DNA of 30,526 bases from assembly GCA_041665605.1 (NCBI GenBank), contig JBAYIO010000072.1, forward strand, positions 1 to 30,526, written 5' to 3'. The notes under the pieces were generated by a model. That model had not been told where the DNA came from. It worked only from the letters and a program-made list of their open reading frames with translations, and searched no databases. This DNA comes from CAIPAT01 sp041665605. GTDB lineage: Bacteria; Verrucomicrobiota; Lentisphaeria; Victivallales; Victivallaceae. Positions within the stretch are counted from its first letter, which is position 1. Each line of letters starts with the position of its first letter. This document shows positions 24,249 through 30,526 of this stretch, piece by piece. Made by a program: the position numbers and the translations under genes.

Positions 24249-25037
24249 TTATTTCTTAGTGTTGCCGTCCACATCCTGCACGATTCCGGCGCTGACAGTA
24301 TGAGGATTAGGCGTCCTGATTATTTCCAGCGGCCGGGCGTTAGGCGCGGAATGTGCCTGGTAAATCAGAGGTCGGGCCCAGCGGACTGCGTTGCCGATCA
24401 CTTTCAGCACGTTTTTGTCATAGTAGGTCGGATAGGTTTCATGACCGGGGCTGAAATAGAATACTTTGCCGTGGCCGCGTTCAAATGCGACGCCGCTGCG
24501 GAAGACTTCACCGCCTTCAAACCAGGAGATGAAGATAACTTTGCCGTCCTGCGGAATATCGAAGCGCTCGCCGTACATTTCCTCATGCGGCAGTTCAAAA
24601 TATTCGCCGATGCCCTGGGAGATCGGATGCGACGGCTCAATATTCCAGAGGCGCATCTTTTCGCCGACTTCGCGCCATTTCAGTGAACAGTTGGTTCCCA
24701 TAAGGGCTTTGAAAATCTTGGAGAAGTGACCGGAGTGAAGGACAATCAGTCCCATGCCTTCGAGGACGCGTTTATGGACGCGCTTGACGATTTCGTCTTT
24801 GACATCGCCGTGATGACAATGCCCCCACCAGAGCAGGACATCGGTACTGTTGACCACTTCTTCGGTCAGGCCGTGTTCGGGATCATCAAGGCTGGCCAGG
24901 CGGATATTCAGGTCGTCCGCGCCGATGCCGTCGGCGATCGCTTTGTGCATGCCTTGCGGATACAGTTTTTTAACGGTTTCATTTGATTTCTCGTGACGGA
25001 ATTCGTTCCAGATCGTTACATTAATTTTTTCTGACAT
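24249..25037 (-). CDS. ThuA-like (trehalose-utilisation type) protein
   Basis: About 262 residues with the class-I-amidotransferase-like ThuA fold. Visible family features are VLLWWGHCHHGDV in the first third, GLIVLHSGHFSKIF (~103-116), SWFEGGEVFRSGVAFERGHG and YFSPGHETYPTYY with ...VIGNAVRWA at the end of the core. ThuA proteins have been linked to disaccharide (keto-sugar) metabolism, but the reaction is poorly defined. The start at 25037 (MSEKINVTIW) fits the family. An ATG at 25046 lies only 2 bases from aggag (25049-25053), whereas 25037 is 11 bases from it, so the exact start is uncertain. The gene is in an operon with the Gfo/Idh/MocA gene and just downstream of the AraC regulator on the same strand, which may control it. 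Confidence 0.88.
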   Translation of the reverse strand: MSEKINVTIWNEFRHEKSNETVKKLYPQGMHKAIADGIGADDLNIRLASLDDPEHGLTEEVVNSTDVLLWWGHCHHGDVKDEIVKRVHKRVLEGMGLIVLHSGHFSKIFKALMGTNCSLKWREVGEKMRLWNIEPSHPISQGIGEYFELPHEEMYGERFDIPQDGKVIFISWFEGGEVFRSGVAFERGHGKVFYFSPGHETYPTYYDKNVLKVIGNAVRWARPLIYQAHSAPNARPLEIIRTPNPHTVSAGIVQDVDGNTKK

Positions 25038-25974
25038 GATAATCATGGCTCCTGCATGAGTTAAAAGATTCAATGTGATTAATTATAGATGCTGATTTCA
25101 AACAAGTCAACAGGTTATATATATACAAAATGTGATATAAATATCCATGTTGTGAGGGTGGCTGGAAGCCCCCTGCCTCCTGTTTTCTACTTTGTATAAC
25201 TTGCGAAAATACGGCGGAAATATTCTTGCTGCCATAGCCGCAGACGTGTCCGATTGTATCGATTTTCACCCCTGATTTGTACAGGGAAAGCGCATGTTTA
25301 AGCCTGACTGAATCCAGGTATTCTTTGACGCTGCAGCCGTAAGCCTGTTTGAATGTGCGGTAGAGTGTAGTCCGGTTGACCTTGAACGCCTCCGCCAGTT
25401 CCTCGACGGCGGGATAGCCGAACTGCGCCTGATCAATCTGATCTTTGATTTGTTCCGCCAGATTGCGTTTGCCCTGCGGCTTGCGGCTGAGCATGGACAG
25501 TGTCTGCCAGGCTGCCGCGACAGGCAGGAAGGGGGAATATTGTTTACTGAAAAAGGATTTTTCCAGGGAGGAGAACAGTGCAAACAGTTCCGGCTTGTCG
25601 GATTTTAAAAATGGTTTTTTAGGAGAAAGTCCGGCTTGATTCAGCAGCAGTTCAAGATTGTTTCCGTCAAAATGAACCCAGTAATATTGCCATGACGCAG
25701 CCGGGAAGTCGTGATAATAAATCTGCATACCCGGGAAAAACATGAAAATATCACCGGGGCCGGCCTGGTAGCTTTTTCCGTCACAGACAAATTCTCCAAG
25801 TCCGGAAATGATGAAGTGCAATGCATGACTGAGCGGAATTTGCTCGTATTCGAAATTGCCGCGGCTCTCAAAGAAACTGAATTTCTTCATCCGCAATTCC
25901 TGCTGTAATGACGGCAGGGCAGGGATGTTCAACGTTGCCGTACGATTAATGAAATTATTATTTCGACGAAACAT
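25021..25974 (-). CDS. AraC-family regulator with damaged C-terminus
   Basis: The open frame is 317 residues. An N-terminal cupin-like sensing domain (ALHFIISGLGEFVCDGKSY; GPGDIFMFFPG) is followed by an AraC double helix-turn-helix. The first HTH is YPAVEELAEAFKVNRTTLYR with TFKQAYGCSVKEYL. The second starts normally (YKSGVKIDTIGHVCGYGSKNISAVF) and then departs from the family. Instead of F-R-K-x-Y-G-x-SP-x-x-YR it reads SQVIQSRKQEAGGFQPP and continues as an unrelated tail overlapping the ThuA-like start. Dropping one base in the A4 run at 25206-25209 restores FRKLYKV, indicating a frameshift followed by replaced 3' sequence. Two starts are possible: 25974 (aggt upstream) and 25890 (MKKFSFFESRG, with agga 7-8 bases upstream). 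Whether the product still binds DNA is doubtful. Confidence 0.8.
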   Translation of the reverse strand: MFRRNNNFINRTATLNIPALPSLQQELRMKKFSFFESRGNFEYEQIPLSHALHFIISGLGEFVCDGKSYQAGPGDIFMFFPGMQIYYHDFPAASWQYYWVHFDGNNLELLLNQAGLSPKKPFLKSDKPELFALFSSLEKSFFSKQYSPFLPVAAAWQTLSMLSRKPQGKRNLAEQIKDQIDQAQFGYPAVEELAEAFKVNRTTLYRTFKQAYGCSVKEYLDSVRLKHALSLYKSGVKIDTIGHVCGYGSKNISAVFSQVIQSRKQEAGGFQPPSQHGYLYHILYIYNLLTCLKSASIINHIESFNSCRSHDYHVRKN

Positions 25975-25987
25975 TTAATACCTGATA

Positions 25988-26051
25988 ATGCAACATTTTA
26001 TCATTGATTTATGCATTAAATATAGTTATAGTCTTAATAATATGCAACATT
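25988..26051. promoter_or_regulatory. Direct repeat atgcaacatt between divergent araC-type and UroD-like genes
   Basis: The 10-mer atgcaacatt occurs at 25988-25997 and 26042-26051 in the same orientation, 54 bp apart, within the 108-bp gap between the two divergent starts. Both copies are followed by T/A-rich sequence (tta or aaa). Widely spaced direct half-sites in a divergent control region are typical of AraC-family binding. Binding itself is inferred. Confidence 0.45.
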
Positions 26052-26082
26052 AAATATGAAAAATAATCCGGAGACTGATAAA

Positions 26083-27162
26083 ATGGATATTATGCCGATC
26101 AGGAATATTGAAGACTGGGAAATGCGTTTGAAACGTCAGGATGCCTGCTGGAATTGCGAGATTCTTGATCGGCCGGTAGTATGCATGTCGTCCTGTGAAC
26201 CGGGTTATCGGCAACCGGAACCGAAATATGAGCATATGACCGCTAAAGATTATTGGATGGATGCTGAATATCAGGCGGAACGGCGGCTGGCGGGGATTAG
26301 AGCGACCAGATATTTTGGTGATGCCCTGCCGTTTACCTACCCGAATCTCGGACCGGATTTCTTTGCCGCGTGCTTTGGCGGCAACCTTGTATTTGAAGAA
26401 AAATCAACCTCATATATTGTGCCTTTTGTAAAAGATTATGCAGAACTTGACTCACTGCGGTTTGACTATCAATCTGAATGCTTCAAGAATATGGAGAGAA
26501 TGTATGACGCGCTGATCGGGATGAATGACGGCGACTGTTACATCGGCTGGCCGGATATCCATCCGGGCGGAGACTGCCTGGCCGGGCTGAGAGGATCTGA
26601 GGTATTGTGCATGGACTTGTACGATTATCCCGATCAAGTTAAGAAAAATGTAAGGATGGTTACTGCCGAACTTAAAAAGCTGTTGGATTTTTATTTCAAA
26701 AAACTTGGAGCTCATAAATACGCGGTTACCGGCTGGCCGGGGATTGTTTCATCAAAACGCTGGTCAGTGCCCAGTTGTGATTTTGCGTATATGATTTCCG
26801 TTGATAACTTCAATGAATTCTTTCTGGAAGGAATCCGGGAGGAGTGCAGCTTTACCGATGCCAATATTTTTCACCTAGATGGAAAGGGCTCTCTAAAGCA
26901 TCTTGACGCGCTGCTTGAGATTGAAAAACTCAATACAGTGCAATGGGTTTACGGGGCGGGACAGGGACGTGCATCCGACTGGATTCCGGTTTATCAGAAA
27001 GTGCAGGCGGCCGGTAAGGGAGTACAGATTAATATCGATCTTGACGAATTGGACACAATCATGCAAAATCTACGTCCGGCTGGAGTATTCCTCTATGTCC
27101 GCGGAGTCGATGACGAAGAAACTGCCAATAACGTAATCAGCAGAGTTTCGAAATGGAAATAA
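26083..27162 (+). CDS. UroD-like protein (type often labelled trimethylamine corrinoid protein 2)
   Basis: About 359 residues. The sequence matches, from memory, a UroD-superfamily branch of unknown activity. Landmarks are YFGDALPFTYPNLGPDFFAACFG, WPDIHPGGDCLAGLRGSE, LCMDLYDYPDQVK, SCDFAYMISVDNFNEFF, the highly conserved HLDGKGSLKHLDALLEI, and VQWVYGAGQG. It lacks the His-x-Cys zinc motif seen in the other UroD-type protein of this window, so methyl transfer cannot be assumed. The start at 26083 is preferred over the ATG at 26056 because ggag (26070-26073) precedes it by 9 bases, and because 26056 lies within 5 bases of a putative operator repeat. It is divergent from the AraC-type regulator, which probably controlled it. 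No membrane segments are visible. Confidence 0.85.
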   Translation: MDIMPIRNIEDWEMRLKRQDACWNCEILDRPVVCMSSCEPGYRQPEPKYEHMTAKDYWMDAEYQAERRLAGIRATRYFGDALPFTYPNLGPDFFAACFGGNLVFEEKSTSYIVPFVKDYAELDSLRFDYQSECFKNMERMYDALIGMNDGDCYIGWPDIHPGGDCLAGLRGSEVLCMDLYDYPDQVKKNVRMVTAELKKLLDFYFKKLGAHKYAVTGWPGIVSSKRWSVPSCDFAYMISVDNFNEFFLEGIREECSFTDANIFHLDGKGSLKHLDALLEIEKLNTVQWVYGAGQGRASDWIPVYQKVQAAGKGVQINIDLDELDTIMQNLRPAGVFLYVRGVDDEETANNVISRVSKWK

Positions 27163-27236
27163 GTTTTATGGCTGGCTGAATAGGGAAATCAGTGTATCTT
27201 AATCATCCTGTGTTTTCATAGATAACCGGATGGTTT

Positions 27237-29021
27237 ATGACTTTAACTTATGATGAAATTTTAAAACTGTTGCGGCAGCCCGGGGCGGCACTATGCCGTT
27301 TGCCCGGCGATATATCGGAATATGGAATCTTTGCCAATCCGGTTAAAATTTTGACTGCTCAGAGTGCCGCAGAGGTTGTACCGCTGCTTAGTGAACTGGA
27401 AGAAGCGCTGGCGGCAGGATTTTTTGCCGCCGGTTTCATTGCTTACGAAGCCGCACATGCGTTTGACCGTGCGTTCAATACGCTGCCGTCTGAAGATTTT
27501 CCCGCTGCGTGCGTTGCTGTTTATGCAGAAGTTCCCAGATGTTTTTCCGCTTTTCCGGATTGCAGTGAAACAATTTCACTCGATTTTGAGCCGGAGATCA
27601 GTCATGACGAATATTGCGTGGCGCTGGAACGGATCGCGCAGGATATTGTAGATGGCGACATTTACCAGGCTAATTTTACCTTCAGGAATTACGCGCCGGC
27701 AGTAGCCGAACCGGAAAGACTTTTTCTCGGGTTGGTGAAGCGGCATCCGGTGCCGTATCCGGCGTTTTTCAACACCGGAGAGTTCAAAATACTTTCACTT
27801 TCTCCTGAACTCTTTCTGGAGAAATCTGGACGGCGGATTAAGAGCAGCCCGATGAAAGGCACCGCCAAGCGGCATCCAGACGCCGCCGCGGACAAGGCCG
27901 TCGCCGGCTGGCTGGCGGCGGACCCTAAGAATACGGCGGAGAACCTGATGATCGTGGATATGGTCAGGAATGATTTCGGACGGTTCTGCATACCCGGTTC
28001 CATACAGGTGGACCCGCTGTTCCGCGTGGATACCTATCATACTGTGCATCAGATGATAAGCACTGTGCATGGCGAGGTTTGCAAGGAAAAAAGTTTGCGT
28101 GATATACTTCAGGCAGCATTCCCCCCGGCTTCGATTACCGGGGCACCGAAAATCAGTGCGGTAAATATCATCAGTCGCGAAGAAAAAAGTCCGCGTAAGG
28201 TTTATACCGGGGCCCTGGGGTGTTTTATGCCTTGCGGCGATTTTTGCCTGAATGTGGCCATCCGGACGCTGATCTGTTCCGCCGGTCGTACTGAGCTGGG
28301 AATCGGCAGCGGGATTGTTTATGATTCCAGTGCGGAATCCGAATGGCAGGAAGCTCTGTTGAAAAGCCACTTTATCAACTATTCAATCCCTGAATTTCAG
28401 GTGCTGGAGACCATGCTGCGGGAGAAGGATGCGGGAATAAAATATCTGTCTGAGCATCTGGCCAGAGCGGAGTCCACCCAGCGCTATTTCGGGCGGCAGT
28501 GGAATCGTGCCGCGGTTGATGATGCGTTGTCCGCTATCAAGGCAGGGCAGGTGCCAGCCAGACTCCGGCTGCTGATTGCGGCGGACAGTTCTGTCAGCGT
28601 GGAGGTTTACCCGCTGACTGTCGTCGGATGGGGTGAAACTTCGCTCCGGTTGCTGGTATCCAAGGAGAAAGTTGACAGCGGGGATGTTTTTCTGTACCAC
28701 AAGACTACCAATCGGGATTTCTACAATCGCCATTTGCATGATGCCTATGAGAATGGTTTCGATGAAGTAGTATTTTTTAATGAACGCGGCGAACTGACCG
28801 AAGGCGCGATATCGAACATTTTTTTGCGCCATGGCAATCAATGGTTCACCCCGCCGCTGACTTGCGGCCTGCTGCCCGGAATATGGCGTAAAGAAACATT
28901 GCATGAACTGAACGCCGTTGAAAAAGTCTTGCGTCTTGAAGATCTGAAAGCCGCCGAAGAAATAATCCTGGGCAATTCGGTTCGCGGAAAAGGTGTTGTT
29001 CAGGAAATTGTATATCAATAA
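27237..29021 (+). CDS. pabB: Aminodeoxychorismate synthase component I fused to aminodeoxychorismate lyase
   Basis: 594 residues combining PabB (~1-380) and a PabC-like class IV aminotransferase (~385-594). Together they convert chorismate and ammonia to p-aminobenzoate for folate synthesis. The PabB part shows SPMKGTAKR (204-212), where Lys207 is the nucleophile that distinguishes PabB from anthranilate synthase. It also has NTAENLMIVDMVRNDFGR (232-249), SITGAPK (299-305) and GIGSGIVYDSSAESEWQE (355-372). The PabC part shows the PLP lysine in YHKTTNRDFYN (Lys489), then NERGELTEGAISNIFL (515-530) and CGLLPGIWR (543-551). PabA, the glutaminase, is not in the window. The ribosome binding site is weak. 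The gene lies 74 bp after the UroD-like gene, with no obvious functional link. Confidence 0.95.
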   Translation: MTLTYDEILKLLRQPGAALCRLPGDISEYGIFANPVKILTAQSAAEVVPLLSELEEALAAGFFAAGFIAYEAAHAFDRAFNTLPSEDFPAACVAVYAEVPRCFSAFPDCSETISLDFEPEISHDEYCVALERIAQDIVDGDIYQANFTFRNYAPAVAEPERLFLGLVKRHPVPYPAFFNTGEFKILSLSPELFLEKSGRRIKSSPMKGTAKRHPDAAADKAVAGWLAADPKNTAENLMIVDMVRNDFGRFCIPGSIQVDPLFRVDTYHTVHQMISTVHGEVCKEKSLRDILQAAFPPASITGAPKISAVNIISREEKSPRKVYTGALGCFMPCGDFCLNVAIRTLICSAGRTELGIGSGIVYDSSAESEWQEALLKSHFINYSIPEFQVLETMLREKDAGIKYLSEHLARAESTQRYFGRQWNRAAVDDALSAIKAGQVPARLRLLIAADSSVSVEVYPLTVVGWGETSLRLLVSKEKVDSGDVFLYHKTTNRDFYNRHLHDAYENGFDEVVFFNERGELTEGAISNIFLRHGNQWFTPPLTCGLLPGIWRKETLHELNAVEKVLRLEDLKAAEEIILGNSVRGKGVVQEIVYQ

Positions 29022-29099
29022 TTCACAATTCGATTTTGATTTCCGGATTTGCTTCAATATAGTAAACTTGCAGTAATTTTATCACACTAAGGAGTTATG

Positions 29100-29468
29100 A
29101 TGGCAGAAGGCATGAGAAAACTTACAGCGGATGAAGAGATCGAATTTTATAAAGAGATTATCGCCGACCCGGTAAAGGAAAAAATGCTCAGCAATGTTCG
29201 CGATTCCTTTCATGTGCTGTACAGCAGATCGCAACTGTTATTAAGTTTGATCACGATCTGTTTGACGATTACCGGATTTTCCGGACCTAAAATCGCGGAA
29301 TCTAATCTGACTTCCAGAGTTCTGATTATAACCGGACTGTTTTTTGTGCTGCTGTCTGCGGTCATTCTGTTGTCCGGCCCGCTGTTTATCAAATTCGGCG
29401 AAAAAGGTGATATATTTTTTATGCTTGAATGTCATTTTTTTGCTAAATATAATTTTAATCGGCCTTGA
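29100..29468 (+). CDS. Small two-helix membrane protein, possibly truncated
   Basis: About 122 residues. A charged N-terminal segment (LTADEEIEFYKEIIADPVKEKM) is followed by two hydrophobic helices (~47-62, SQLLLSLITICLTITGF; ~73-94, VLIITGLFFVLLSAVILLSG) and a short cytoplasmic-looking end. I do not recognise a named family. The two-helix module followed by FGEKGDIFFMLECHFF... ends abruptly, and a longer cytoplasmic or third/fourth-helix region would be usual for such a layout. It therefore may have lost its 3' end where it abuts the convergent AraC-type gene (15-bp gap). aaggag at 29089-29094 gives 5-base spacing to the ATG at 29100; the ATG at 29097 is very close to it. Confidence 0.7.
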   Translation: MAEGMRKLTADEEIEFYKEIIADPVKEKMLSNVRDSFHVLYSRSQLLLSLITICLTITGFSGPKIAESNLTSRVLIITGLFFVLLSAVILLSGPLFIKFGEKGDIFFMLECHFFAKYNFNRP

Positions 29469-29482
29469 TGCTGAACGTTTTT

Positions 29483-30394
29483 CTATTTATTGCGGTAGGA
29501 CAGGGGGCAGTTGGAAGTTACCTCTTTGAATGCTCTGGAAAAATTCTGGACATTGCTGAAGCCCAGCTTGTCGGCCACTTCCGAGACATTGAGCCCGGAA
29601 TACGCCAGCATTTCGCCTGCTCTCCACATCCGGAGTTCACGGTGCATTGTGCGCGGACTGATGCCGTAGGCAGCTTTGAACATTTTTCTGAAATAGGAGG
29701 AACTCATGTTAAAGTTGGCGGCCATGACATCAACATTGAGTTCCCTATCCAGATGTTTCTGCAAATATGCCACTGCCTGCTGCATGGTAACAGTATGCGG
29801 ATTACTCTGCTCAGAGTGTTCAGCAGTTATTATCAGTATTTCTTCCAGCATTTGCAGAAATAATCCGGACTGGGCCAGGCGCTGCCATGGAGAATTTTTA
29901 TGGATATGGCAGATTTTGCGGAACAGCGATTTAATGTTAGGGTTAGCACCCGTGAAGATTTTACCCTGCAATTGCGCGATAATTCGGTCATTTACAGGCG
30001 GGTGCATTCTGGCTGCGTATCCTTGCAAATCCATCATTCCGCCGGGGACAACCGCATTCCAGTGACTGCGCTCCGGATCATAAAGCAGATCGAAGTGAAG
30101 ATAAATACAGTGCATTTCTTCAGAAGTCCCGCGCATCCAGTGAGGCGTGTCCGGCGGAATCCAGATCAGGTCGTCCTCGGCAACTTCGAATTCCTGCCGG
30201 TTCACAGAAAATACGCCATATCCGCTGCCGATGTAAACCGCCAGATAGTCCAGCAGTTTTCTTTCGGCCATATACCATTTTAATCTGATATCATCGCCGC
30301 TCTGCCGGATATAAGGTGAAAAATTCACCAGCCGCCAGGCCGTTTCCAGCGGCGGCGGCCGGACTTCAATTTCTTTGAGCGTAATATTGTTCAT
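29483..30394 (-). CDS. AraC-family transcriptional regulator
   Basis: 303 residues, typical length. An N-terminal cupin-like ligand domain (GYGVFSVNRQEFEVAEDDLIWIPPDTPHWMRG) is followed by a linker and a C-terminal double helix-turn-helix. The first HTH is NVDVMAANFNMSSSYFRKMFKAAYGISPRTMHREL. The second is GLNVSEVADKLGFSNVQNFSRAFKEVTSNCPLSYR. Both HTH motifs are intact, in contrast to the other AraC-type gene of the window. The ligand is probably a carbohydrate, by analogy with this cupin-type subgroup. aagga upstream is a good ribosome binding site. The gene appears to be divergent from a gene starting just past the window end, its likely target. Confidence 0.94.
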   Translation of the reverse strand: MNNITLKEIEVRPPPLETAWRLVNFSPYIRQSGDDIRLKWYMAERKLLDYLAVYIGSGYGVFSVNRQEFEVAEDDLIWIPPDTPHWMRGTSEEMHCIYLHFDLLYDPERSHWNAVVPGGMMDLQGYAARMHPPVNDRIIAQLQGKIFTGANPNIKSLFRKICHIHKNSPWQRLAQSGLFLQMLEEILIITAEHSEQSNPHTVTMQQAVAYLQKHLDRELNVDVMAANFNMSSSYFRKMFKAAYGISPRTMHRELRMWRAGEMLAYSGLNVSEVADKLGFSNVQNFSRAFKEVTSNCPLSYRNK

Positions 30395-30410
30395 TTTATC
30401 CTTTATAATC

Positions 30411-30480
30411 GTTTAAGATAAAAAATAGCTGTATGTGATAAATAATCAAGTTCATTGATGATTGAGTTTTAGATAAAAAA
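30411..30480. promoter_or_regulatory. Direct repeat gtttWagataaaaaa upstream of the second AraC-type gene
   Basis: gtttaagataaaaaa (30411-30425) and gttttagataaaaaa (30466-30480) differ at one position and are 55 bp apart in the same orientation. They lie in the gap between the AraC-type gene and the window end. They could be AraC-type operator half-sites for the divergent pair. The AT-richness lowers certainty. Confidence 0.4.
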
Positions 30481-30511
30481 GATTATAATTGATAATAAGC
30501 AATTTATCAAT

Positions 30512-30526
30512 AAAGGATTAATAATA
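30512..30526 (+). promoter_or_regulatory. Ribosome binding site of a plus-strand gene starting beyond the window
   Basis: aaagga at 30512-30517 followed by ttaataata at the very end of the window is positioned as a Shine-Dalgarno for a start codon at about 30527. It mirrors the taaaggataaaatg start of the divergent AraC-type gene. The start codon itself is not visible. Confidence 0.45.

Overview
The window looks like a chromosomal segment of an anaerobic, heterotrophic bacterium of the PVC group, most likely Lentisphaerota. This is an inference from gene content and not from a marker gene, because no rRNA or tRNA is present. The clues are two UroD-superfamily proteins, a ThuA-like plus Gfo/Idh/MocA sugar-type pair, LacI and AraC regulators, tandem divergent secretins, ferredoxin-linked 2-oxoacid oxidoreductases, and gaps filled with short interspersed repeats.

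Layout. Positions 1-1250 are a repeat mosaic with no convincing gene, followed by an AT-rich orphan gene (1251-1763) and a 16-bp inverted-repeat element (1799-1910). A minus-strand block follows: a LacI-type regulator, a heptamer tandem repeat, a zinc-type UroD/MtaA-like methyltransferase, pyruvate:ferredoxin oxidoreductase (1172 aa), and a two-gene 2-oxoacid:ferredoxin oxidoreductase (korA-korB, overlapping by 4 bp). Clear intrinsic terminators follow PFOR and korB. A plus-strand block (11125-19068) holds a MurA with the catalytic Cys replaced by Asp, a cyclic-nucleotide-binding-domain protein next to pilT, a GNAT acetyltransferase, a 738-aa tandem phosphofructokinase of the eukaryotic type, and two tandem paralogous membrane proteins.

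A second minus-strand block (19179-25974) has two paralogous secretin-like outer-membrane proteins in one operon. Upstream of them is an AT-rich region full of dyads. Then come a Gfo/Idh/MocA oxidoreductase and a ThuA-like protein in one operon, headed by an AraC regulator whose 3' end is damaged. Divergent from that regulator is a UroD-like protein of the type sometimes annotated as trimethylamine corrinoid protein 2. After it come a fused PabB-PabC (aminodeoxychorismate synthase/lyase), a short two-helix membrane protein that may be truncated, and a second AraC regulator divergent from a gene starting just beyond the window.

How they fit together. PFOR and KorAB interconvert 2-oxoacids and acyl-CoA with ferredoxin, downstream of glycolysis through the tandem PFK. 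MurA supplies peptidoglycan precursor, PabBC supplies p-aminobenzoate for folate, and pilT plus the secretins belong to envelope and type IV pilus-like machinery. The regulator/UroD/ThuA/Gfo genes look like accessory catabolic loci. I did not find a complete new multi-gene system. The strongest leads are the eukaryote-like PFK, the cNMP-domain protein with a small beta-rich tail beside pilT, the secretin pair with its dyad-rich upstream region, the tandem membrane paralogs with an unusually conserved 5' end, and the repeat mosaic.
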